Source: Posidonia oceanica
Lineage: Eukaryota; Streptophyta; Magnoliopsida; Alismatales; Posidoniaceae
DNA: 64,000 bases
Reading direction: 5' to 3'
Assembly: GCA_037176725.1 (NCBI GenBank)
Contig: JAZBRS010000050.1
Coordinates: 17,564,001-17,628,000 of the forward strand
Shown: positions 35,368 through 43,690 of the stretch, one piece after another
How the letters are laid out: every line of letters begins with the position of its first letter
Numbering within the stretch: the first letter of the stretch is position 1
Notes under the pieces: model-generated
What the model saw: only the letters and a program-made list of their open reading frames with translations
What the model was told of the DNA's origin: nothing
Database searches by the model: none
Made by a program: the position numbers and the translations under genes

Positions 35368-35463
35368 GAAAGCAAAAGAGAGGAAAGGAAGAAGCACAAA
35401 TCAAGAAGAAATCAGTAGGGAGGAAAGGGGCAAGTGTGCATGAAAATCCAAGGGGTGGCTAGG

Positions 35464-35473
35464 CTTTTATAAG
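35464..35473 (-). promoter_or_regulatory. TATA box of PMD-A
   Basis: The minus strand reads CTTATAAAAG, 97-106 bp upstream of the ATG at 35367. Palindromic modules begin about 110 bp further upstream. Confidence 0.6.
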
Positions 35474-35582
35474 CACCAGAGGGCTATCGGAAATCCCACA
35501 CGCGGGCATTGAGAAAATTTCGTAGCATTCCGGAAGATTAGCCAAGAATAGGAAAGGAAAGAAAGGATTCTGGGCTCGCTTC

Positions 35583-35714
35583 ATTGTACGCCAGATAGAG
35601 CGCGTCCAACGTTAGCCGCGCTAGTTGAAGCATATAACGTTTAGATCAGCTACCCGGCGTTGGACGCAGAAATTGAAGCGGCTAACGTTGGCCGCACCAG
35701 ATGAGGCGTATAAC
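35583..35714. repeat. Palindromic 28-bp modules upstream of PMD-A
   Basis: Two pairs of exact 28-bp units: 35583, 35611 and 35659, 35687. The second pair meets as GCGGCTAAC/GTTGGCCGC. Words used are GTTAGCCGC, GTTGGACGC and GTTGGCCGC on the left and GCGTCCAAC, GCATATAAC, GCGGCTAAC and GCGTATAAC on the right. Confidence 0.85.
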
Positions 35715-36133
35715 GTTTTATTAGTGACTTAAGTTACTAAACTTGGCTGGATTGCCCCCTAAACCGTGATTGAATTGCATGAGCCTGTTTTACCCGCCCT
35801 AGAGGTTTAACTGAGTTGAAATACACATGTGAGCGTTGGTTTCATATTTTTTAGACATCCGGGCCAGTTGGAATCTCTGGTTACTCATTTCATCAAGTAA
35901 ACGGCTCATTAAGGCATCGACGACTTCAAAATTCAATTTTTAAGCTTCCAAGTGAAACCTTTCCTTATAACTATGTCATTTACATACTATTTCACTTGAG
36001 TACGCTGGTTTCAAGTTAATTTGGATTAAAGGCCATTATTTTACCATATTGGTCGCTTAAGCTTATTTTAGCTTTGAGAAAGGTAGTTTAAAAGAAGTAT
36101 TTGACAAGTTTGCTGAGTGTGCAGAAATCTATA

Positions 36134-37933
36134 TCATTTCAAAATATACAATCGTTTTACAAGGTCACCAGGGCATACCCCTGAAGTACAGAAGCTAAGG
36201 AGCACTCTCTCCCTCACCCTCGGAAGCTGAAGCAGTCCCCGAGGAAAGAGGACACCGATAGGAGGAACCAGAGGAGGGACAGGTCGTAGAAAGGCGAAGT
36301 GGTCCCACGCCCACATCTGCACGCAAAACAAGGAAGCTTTTAGCAAGAATATAATATCCAGTGCAAGCTTAAATATGCAGATTTTACCTGAAGGAATGGC
36401 AGGTTCCCGCCTAGCTGGCGAGAACTGCCATCAGTAAAGCGGAAAAGGGTGGAGTATAGGTGTGCCAAGCTGGCCGCACCCCAGGTGAACTCTCCCACAC
36501 GCTCCAAGTCCGCCAAGAGAGGGAGGAACCACGCCGATAGCTTCGAGGAGGAGTGCGAAAGGAGCACGTCCCCGAACAACACTAGGAGGAAGGCCCGCAG
36601 CTGCTGGTCGGCCTCCATGCCTGGTCCGGCTACTGTCTCCGCCAACTCACTAACTTGGCGAACCGCGGAAGTGATCGCCACAAGCTGCTCCCCGCTCATG
36701 GCTAACTAACGTCCAACAAGCTCCTGCGCCAAGGCTGAATAGCCCGAGCACACCCGCCCCGTCACTGGTCTGCCTGTGACCCGGAGACTGGTTGCCGCAC
36801 CATGTCCTCAAGGGAGAGGACAAACTCACCCGCCCTCGTAACAATCGAGCTCGTTCGGAAGTTCCACCGCTCTGCGACAGCCTCCAAGAACATCAAACGA
36901 AGGGGAAAGTCCGGGATGGACAGGAAATGCCCAAATCCCATCTGATCTAGACGTTCCTGCTGGAAAGTAGCCAACAAGGCGTAGGACCGGCGGACCTGAC
37001 CCCAGTAGCAACGGGTCACGGCTGGTGCCCGACTCTGCAAACAAGCGAGAGAATCATCAATCAAGCTGAAATAACTGAATAAAATAAAGGAAAAATGGAA
37101 AAGATGTCTACCTGCCCCCTGGAAGCTAGCGTGGTAGTGGCATACTCCGATCGAGACGCGTCCCTACACGGTCCCGATGCCTACACCTCGTCCCGAGAGA
37201 TCTGCTCCCGCCAGTAGTCCGGGGGATCCCTCGCATCGCCCTCCACCTTCCATTGAACAAAGTTGACCATGTTCCGCCACCAACCGTCGTCTTCACCAAA
37301 TTACACAATGAAGGGATCGACCGGCCCCACCTTTGGCAACTCCATGGGCCCCACCTCGTCCAAGCCGACCTCAGGCCTCGTCTCCGAGATCGTCTCCTCT
37401 GAATCCTCGTAACTAAAAGAACTGCTGGAACCAGAGTCCGCCTCCACCAGCGTCTCTATGGCCTCCCCGGAACCAGAGTCCACCCCCATGACATCCCCAT
37501 CCCCACTGGCCATCGCCTCAGCCTCCACGGCGTCGCCACCAGCCGCCACCTCGGCCTCTGCCGTACCACCACCAGCAACCCCTGTTTTCGCTCTTGCAGC
37601 CACGGCATCACCACCGGTCGTCGCCTTGGCCTCTGCCACGTCACCACTAGCCACCGCCGTCTCCTCCACAGTCCGGCGCGCCTCCACGGCCGCCCCAAAC
37701 GCCACCCCTGTTTCAGCAACCTCGGCCACCACTCCCACAGTGGGAGAACTGGCCCCCACAGGTGCAGCCCCGCCTGCCATGGCCCCATCGACGGCCTCCG
37801 TAGCCCTCGCCGCCGTCTCCCCCGTAGCTGGGCCGGCTACCGGCGTCTCCGACGAAGGCTCGCCGAAAGGCGAAGGCCCCGTCCGAGCTCTTTTTGCCGT
37901 CCGAGTGTAGAAGTGGGAGATCCTCTTTTCCAT
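36134..37933 (-). pseudogene. PMD-B: antisense plant mobile domain gene with Ala/acidic N-terminal region
   Basis: Start chosen at ATG 37933 (MEKRISHFYTRTAKRAR), about 110 bp below a TATA box. Exon 1 codes a long Ala/Glu/Val-rich region and an acidic Ser-rich part, with in-frame TAA near 37301 and TAG near 37184. Intron 1 is 37035-37111 (CAG/GTAGAC ... TTTGCAG), intron 2 is 36317-36387 (CAG/GTAAAA ... TGCAG); both are phase 0 and keep the frame. Exon 2 has PMD sequence: LDQMGFGHFLSIP, AGEFVLSLEDM, then after a frameshift near 36750 LERVGEFTWGAASLAHLYST and SRQLGGNLPFLQ; exon 3 continues MWAWDHF. This order matches the PMD family well. The role is unknown here; the paralogues flank it. Confidence 0.8.
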
Positions 37934-38040
37934 CGGAGTGACCTCACCGAAATGAGAAGAAAGATCGTCGGAGAACTCGTAGTCGCTGGAGAAGAAGAAG
38001 AGAAGAGGAGCAAGTGACCACCCGTGGTGTACGATGAGGG

Positions 38041-38048
38041 TTTTATAC
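38041..38048 (-). promoter_or_regulatory. TATA box of PMD-B
   Basis: The minus strand reads GTATAAAA, 108-115 bp upstream of the chosen ATG and 55 bp below the first palindromic module. Confidence 0.55.
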
Positions 38049-38102
38049 CATTCAACGTTATCCACATGAATTGCCGCGTCCAACACATCGGGAAGAAGGA
38101 AT

Positions 38103-38203
38103 GTTATACGCGCCCTATGGCCCATCCAACGTTTTGAGAGTTAAAACGTTATCTGCTAGTTTCCCAGCGTACAACGTTGGCTGCTCCAGTTTCAACGTAC
38201 AAC
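38103..38203. repeat. Palindromic 28-bp modules upstream of PMD-B
   Basis: Units at 38103-38130, 38148-38175 and 38176-38203, with a short GTTTTGAGAGTTAAAAC inverted repeat between (38131-38147). Left words GTTATACGC, GTTATCTGC, GTTGGCTGC; right ends CATCCAAC, GCGTACAAC, ACGTACAAC. Confidence 0.8.
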
Positions 38204-38313
38204 ACTTTAAGTTCAGGGAAGTGTTCTGAATTTTGATACTTTCATTCAACTCATACAAATTCATTTAAAAGAGATGAAATAAATTTTATTGATGATAAAT
38301 GATACATTTCTAA

Positions 38314-39608
38314 CTACATTTTCTGTCTCTTTGAAGGAAATTCAATGAACAACTTAGGCCGCACGCCATCGTACCAAGCATCATAAGTAGCAAGAGAGAT
38401 GGCTTCACGGTCCACATTCAAGTTCTCCCATGCAGAAAGGACTCGGTTTCGCCCCTTCCCGTCCCAAGTGTCAGCCTGATAGAAAACCTGAATGATGTCC
38501 CTTGGGGTGTCTCTCAAGCGCGGGAGAATCATGTCGGAGAAGCGAGGCAAGGGAGGTATAGCCCGAGGAGTACCCAGCATCGAGAAGCATCGTTGAGGGT
38601 TGTACCTCACAAACTCGGTCGCTCCAATCAATGTCAGGAAGTACTCTGGGTCAGACACTGTCCTGAAAGACGAGGGAGAACTGAAGGAGTCCATCTAGGG
38701 CATGACCTCACAAGCACATAAGCGGCGAATGTACTCCTCCAGGGGAAGGCTAGCATCAAGAGAAGACAGAAGAAAATGCTCCTCTAACCAGCGCAGAACT
38801 AGGAAAGGTGAGCCAAAGAAGGGTCCCTCGAGGCAGGCACTGGATAAGCCACGGATGGTAAAAGCCAAAACAGACTGACTCAAGCATTTCTCCGGATTGC
38901 GAACGCAGATGCACATGAGCTCATCATGGTAGGCGCTAATGGTCAGGGCTTCATTTGGGAAGAGTACCAGTCCCTCATCAGAATAAAGACACATTCCAAG
39001 CAGGAAGCCTCAGAGCGGATGCTGTCGCGCTGTTTCCAGAAAATTTTCCACAAGGAGGAGAGTTTGATACAGCCATCTAGCACCAGGTCCTCCAGCACAA
39101 CAACAGAGCCAAAGATGCGCTTTAAGAGAGAAAAGGAGCCAACCACCCCGATTAGCAGAAGGTAGGCATCCCTGCAGTAAATGGATGGGTCAACCTGTCA
39201 AGTACCTAAAAGGGTGCTCACCTCCTCCAAAAGAATGGTCAATTCCCCTGAGGAGGAAAAGAACGTGTGAGTCAAAGGATTCCACAACCCACAAAGGCCG
39301 AAAAGCACCTTCCAGTCAACAGGCTGCCGCAATTGGCGAAGAGCATGACAAAGACCAGCCTCTTCCAAGCACTCCCGATACCTCTTCAAAGCCCAAGAGC
39401 GGAATTATTGAACCCAGTCCAACTGGTAGGCTTTCGAGTCGCGGTTGTTATTGGTAGAGGATAGGGGCTATGAAGTAAGAAAAATCAGCGGAGATAAAGG
39501 AATACGAGAATGGGAGTATGGGGTAATAATGAAAACGGGAAGTACCTTCTCATGCACCAAAAGGTTCGCTAAATGATTACGTATAGCCTCCAGCCGAAGT
39601 TGCACCAT
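38314..39608 (-). pseudogene. PMD-C: antisense plant mobile domain gene
   Basis: Tentative start ATG 39608 (MVQLRLEAIRNHL), exon 1 to 39546, intron 39468-39545 (78 bp; GAG-AAG/GTACTT donor, TTCATAG acceptor, phase 0). Exon 2 opens with a stop TAA near 39410, then RYRECLEEAGLCHAL and the PMD signature LWNPLTHTFFSSSGELTILL followed by EEVSTLLG. A frameshifted middle part follows (39146-38943), then an open frame 38994-38314 interrupted by a TAG near 38695. The C-terminal part (TEFVRYNPQRCFSMLG) aligns with PMD-A (THFVVCNSHCCFEMVG), and exon 1/intron layout is also like PMD-A, so the genes are duplicates. Confidence 0.75.
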
Positions 39609-39760
39609 GTCGGAAGGAGAGGAAAGACGGCCACTTGGAACGCATGGTGCAGGATATCACTCAAATCCATGAGGAGAAGCACAATTCCGAGCAAGTAAAA
39701 AAAATCAATAAAGAAAGGAAGATCGATGTTTGAACTGCAAGATCCATGCCAAGATGGGGT

Positions 39761-39768
39761 CTAATATA
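39761..39768 (-). promoter_or_regulatory. Possible TATA box of PMD-C
   Basis: The minus strand reads TATATTAG, about 155 bp upstream of the tentative ATG, with modules 100 bp further up. Weaker than the other TATA boxes. Confidence 0.4.
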
Positions 39769-39870
39769 GGCCGTGGAGCCTTCATCGGAATGGAAACCCA
39801 AAGAAAATCTGAGATTTACTGCCAAAACGGTGGTGCCCGAACAGGAAAGACAGGCAGCCTGTCTCGCGAC

Positions 39871-39954
39871 GTTATACGCAGCCGTCCCGCCGTCCAACGT
39901 TAGCCGCAGCGTTTTACCTGTCCAACATTGAACACTAAAAATCCAGCGTCCAAC
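39871..39954. repeat. Palindromic 28-bp modules upstream of PMD-C
   Basis: Three exact 28-bp units in tandem: 39871, 39899 and 39927. Left words GTTATACGC, GTTAGCCGC and a decayed ATTGAACAC; right ends are all TCCAAC. Confidence 0.8.
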
Positions 39955-40041
39955 AAATCAAAGCAGAATTGAGAGCAAATCAAAGAACCCCGGAGCACGA
40001 CTGGGCCAACAAAGCAAGGAAAGCCAAAGAAGTATCCTTTT

Positions 40042-40806
40042 CGACCCCCTTAGGCAATCCCCTTGGCATGTCATGTTTTTATTTTCGACCCCCTTGGGCA
40101 ATCCCCTTGGCACGTCATGTTTTTATTTTCGACCCCCTTGGGCAATCCCCTTGGCATGTCATGCTTTTATTTTCGACCCCCTTGGGCAATCCCCTTGGCA
40201 CGTTATGTTTTTATTTTCGACCCCCTTAGGCAATCCCCTTGGCATGTCATGTTTTGTTTTCGACTCCCTTGGGCAATCCCCTTGGCACGTCATGTTTTGG
40301 TTTTCGACCCCCTTGGGCAATCCCCTTGGCACGTCATATTTTGGTTTTCGACCCCCTTGGGCAATCTCCTTGGCACATCATGTTTTTATTCTCGACTCCC
40401 TTGGGCAATCCCCTTGGCATGTCATACTTTTATTTTCGACCCCCTTGGGCAATCCCCTTGGCATGTCATGTCTTTATTTTCGACCCCCTTGGACAATCCC
40501 CTTGGCACGTCATGTTCTTGTTTTCGACTCCCTTGGGCAATCTCCTTGGCACGTCATGTTTTTATTTTCAACCCGCTTGGGCAATTCCCTTGGCACGTCA
40601 TGTTTTTATTTTCGACTCCCTTAGGCAATCCCTTTGGCATGTCATGTCTTTATTTTCGACTCCCTTGGGCAATCCCCTTGGCATGTCATGTTTTCGACCC
40701 CCTTGGGCAATCCCCTTGGCATGTCATGTCTTTATTTTCGACCCCCTTGGGCAATCCCCTTGGCATGTCATGTTTTCGACTCTCTTGGGCAATCCCCTCG
40801 GCAAGT
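40042..40806. repeat. 44-bp tandem array, about 18 copies
   Basis: Unit has core CCCTTGGGCAATCCCCTTGG followed by CATGTCATG and a T-rich tail. Most units are 44 bp, some near 36-42 bp. All three plus frames are long and open and read as repeated peptides, as 44 cycles through the frames; these are not genes. Position is between PMD-C and the PPT of E2. Confidence 0.95.
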
Positions 40807-41235
40807 CTGTAAAGATCCCCAGAGCATAACCGGGATACCAAAGCAAGGATCCCCGGATCACAACAGGATAACAAAGCAAATCAATCAAAAGCAAGTACCC
40901 CGCAGCACAACCGGATAAACAAAGCAATTCCAGAGCACAACCGAACAAGCAAAGCAAAACAATCCAAAAGCAGGTACCTCAGAGCACAACCGGATGAACA
41001 AAGCAAACCCAATCATAGAAGGATCCCTGGAGCATAACCGGGATACCAAAGCAAGGATCCCCGGAGCATAATCGAGATACCAAAGCAAGGATCCCCAGAG
41101 CATAACCGAGATACCAAAGCAAAGATCCCCGGAGCATAACCGGGATACCAAAGCAAGGATCCCTGGAGCACAACCGGGATAACAAAGCAAACCAATCAAC
41201 AGCAGGTACCCCGGAGCACAATCGGGTCAATAAAG
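40807..41235. repeat. 34-bp tandem array, about 11 copies
   Basis: Unit core GGAGCATAACCGGGATACCA followed by AAGCAAGGATCCCC. Some units carry a 12-14 bp extension (CAATCAA...). Adjacent to the 44-bp array without a gap. Confidence 0.9.
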
Positions 41236-41239
41236 TAAA

Positions 41240-41735
41240 GCCAACGGTATTAGTGAACCCACTGCTCACTAACTCTCAGGTCAGAAGATGATGGTCCCCG
41301 TCAAGAATGTAGGCAACATTCAATGAAAGGACACTTGATTCTGACGAATAAAGTCAACGGTATTAGTGAACCCACTGCTCACTAACTCCCAGGTCAGATG
41401 ATGATGGTCCCCGTCGAGAATGTAGGCAACATTCAATGAAAGGACACTTGATTCTAACAAATAAAGCCAACGGTATTGGTGGACTCATCGTTCATTAATT
41501 CTGGGTCATGAGATGATGGTCTCTGTCGAGAATGTAGGCAACATTCAATGAAAGGACACCTAATTGTGACAAATAGAGCCAACGTGGCCGGCAGAGAAGA
41601 GATCATTTCCCCTTTGGCCTGGGAGCATCATGGACCTCTCACTCACTAACCCGCGTATCATGAGACGACAGTCCCCTTGGAGAGTGTAGGCTACGCTTGA
41701 GGAAAGGGCACCTAATTATGACAAATTGCATTCAC
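41240..41735. repeat. 113-bp tandem array, about 4 copies
   Basis: Unit starts CAACGGTATTAGTGAACCCA; starts at 41242, 41355, 41468 and a diverged one at 41580. Later copies drift. Confidence 0.9.
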
Positions 41736-41970
41736 ACATGTGTTAGTCCGCCTTAGGTGGTGAGAAAAATTCCTGAGCCAACCCGGTATACAAATTAAAG
41801 CCGATGATGATGGAGGAACCTCATTACCTAGGGTCATGCATTGCATATTATGACCCCCTCTTTCGCATTCCCGTCAGCACGCATCCATGCATAGCACATT
41901 GTATTGCATTCTCAATGTATTGCATTCGTATTGAGTAGTCGTCGGAAACATTAGCTATCCATCTTTTAGT
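41736..41970 (+). other. Spacer between E2 arrays
   Basis: Non-coding; short ATTGCAT-type repeats near 41850-41930. Nothing else seen. Confidence 0.4.
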
Positions 41971-42195
41971 TTGACTCCCGCAGGCAATCCCCGTGGCATG
42001 TCGTTAGTCTGACCCCCGTGGGCAATCCTCGTGGCATGTCATTAGTTTGACCCCCGTGGGCAATCCCTATGGCATGTCGTTAGTTTGACCCCCGCGGGCA
42101 ATCCCTGTGGCATGTCTTTAAGTTTGACCCCCGTGGGCAATCTCCGTGGCATGTCGTTAGTTTGTTCCCCTTGGGCAATCCCCTTGGACGTGTTT
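41971..42195. repeat. 38-bp tandem array, 6 copies
   Basis: Unit core GACCCCCGTGGGCAATCCC with GTGGCATGTCGTTAG. It shares GGGCAATCCC and GGCATGTC with the 44-bp array 1.2 kb upstream, so the two are related. Confidence 0.9.
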
Positions 42196-42328
42196 CTTTA
42201 GCCGACCCTCTTTGTGTCTCATCCAAGTCTGGTGGCAGCAGGCATTAGATTTCATTTAGGATCTCCAGGTAGCGCCACACAGGGGTATCGTCTCGCCTTG
42301 TATATAGTTTCTTGCCGAAGCCATCTTC

Positions 42329-42342
42329 AAGGAGGGGCAATC
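42329..42342 (+). other. E2 polypurine tract
   Basis: AAGGAGGGGCAATC directly before the 3' LTR start. It is the plus-strand primer site by position and composition. X has a like one (AGGGAGGGGCATC). Confidence 0.8.
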
Positions 42343-43685
42343 TGTAGATACCCCATTTTGACACTCCCTTCATGTTAGTAGTGTCTCTTGCATTAGGTCG
42401 CTCTTAGAAGCCCGCTGCCCAATCCAGAATGTCTCACTTGAGCTAAATGTTTTCTCTCTAGTCCAAAATGTTATCCTTATCTAAGCCCCAAGTGTCGGCA
42501 ACTTGAGTGTTCTTCATGTCCTGACCAAATTTGGAAATTGAACTGACTGAGTGTTCTTCATGTCCGCTAACATTGGCCGCTGGTTTTCTAGCGTCCAACG
42601 TGGCAACCCAGTCAGCCCAAAGCTTTCCTTATTTGGCCAGATCCAAAAATCGTTTTTGCCTTCTTTGGAACCTATTAACCGGTCAAAGCCATCAAAGCTG
42701 AGTTTAAACACACTTAATGACTCCTTAATTGGGGAATCTTCCTTTATCCTGGCAATTATGCCTCGGAGGTCGTTATACGCTGGGACTCTCACTTATAACG
42801 TTATATGCTGGTTTTCCAGCATATAACACTTCTGAAACAGGAAATTCTACTGACTTAGCCTTCGTGTTCTTTTTTGTTCCTCCCCTGCTTCTATAAAAGT
42901 AGGGGTACCCCCATAGGATTGAGGACCGGATTTTCAGAACTCACATGTTCTCTTGAGATTAAAAGATTTTTAGAGAAGTGAGGTCCTTAAGAATTGAAAG
43001 AGTGAAGAGAGATTTTGAAAGGCGGAAAGTCTTCGAAAAAGCTTGAGTGTCCCTTTGTCGTTGTTGGCATCATGTCAACGTATTTTGCACTCTGTGCATA
43101 GATAAAGGGACTCTATTTTATTGTTTTCTTTTCTTTTCTCATATCACATGTTTAATTCTATAGCATAATCAAGCATTTTATTTTGAGTTCATATATTGTT
43201 GTAGCTAAGCATACATCTTTATTAGTTGCAACCGGGGGGATCAAACCCCTCGGGTACGTATTTCATTATGTTTCTCCATTTTCTTTTCTATTTATTCTAG
43301 ATAAGTTACTACACGTATTGATCCATCTTTGCATTATTTTTTATTTTGCTAACATTTGTCGTATGAGGAAGAAGAAAGAAGAAGAAGCTCACCAAGCACG
43401 GGCACCCTTGGGCAACGCTGGTGTTGTCCCAAGGTAGTTGAACCCGCAACCATATCACATCTCCCCAAGGCGTCTCGAGGGCCAGCGAAAGCAAACCAAG
43501 AGTGGCGATCACACTGGCTTCAACACACGTGGAGTGAAGAAGTCGAATACAACAAAAAAGGGGACCCCAAGAAGGAGCGAGCAGCAACAAAAGAAAGGGA
43601 GAGACGGTGAAGCCACACACAAACCCCCACTTCTCCTCCCCGAAGATCCCTCCTCCTCCTTTCCTCTCAAAACCCCATATCCACA
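42343..43685 (+). repeat. E2 3' LTR
   Basis: 1343 bp, TGTAGATACCCC to ATATCCACA, followed by the CTGGG target duplication. Compared with the 5' LTR it has one module of the first cluster (42572-42599) instead of three, and two in the second cluster (42772-42827) instead of one. TATA box at 42892-42899. Other differences are scattered single bases. Confidence 0.9.
42772..42827. repeat. Palindromic 28-bp modules in E2 3' LTR
   Basis: Units at 42772 and 42800. The second is a perfect hairpin, GTTATATGCTGG / TTTT / CCAGCATATAAC. A further unit is at 42572-42599. Confidence 0.85.
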
Positions 43686-43690
43686 CTGGG

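Larger units (their letters stand above)
20750..43685 (+). mobile_element. E2: complete 22.9-kb Tat-lineage (Ogre-like) LTR retrotransposon
   Basis: Bounded by CTGGG duplications (20745-20749, 43686-43690) and similar LTRs (20750-22105; 42343-43685), with PBS at 22109 and a polypurine tract at 42329. Sense order: leader, gag-protease, second protease with G-patch, RT, RNase H, second (plant-type) RNase H, integrase. Downstream come three antisense PMD genes and four tandem arrays before the PPT. The size, tRNA-Arg PBS, dual RNase H and antisense ORFs between integrase and 3' LTR are all described for the Tat lineage. Stops and frameshifts show it is no longer autonomous. Confidence 0.9.

Noticed and set aside
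40042..40829. Long open frames in all plus frames with repeated peptides
   Set aside because: They are made by the 44-bp array, whose period cycles through frames. No start context, no domain.
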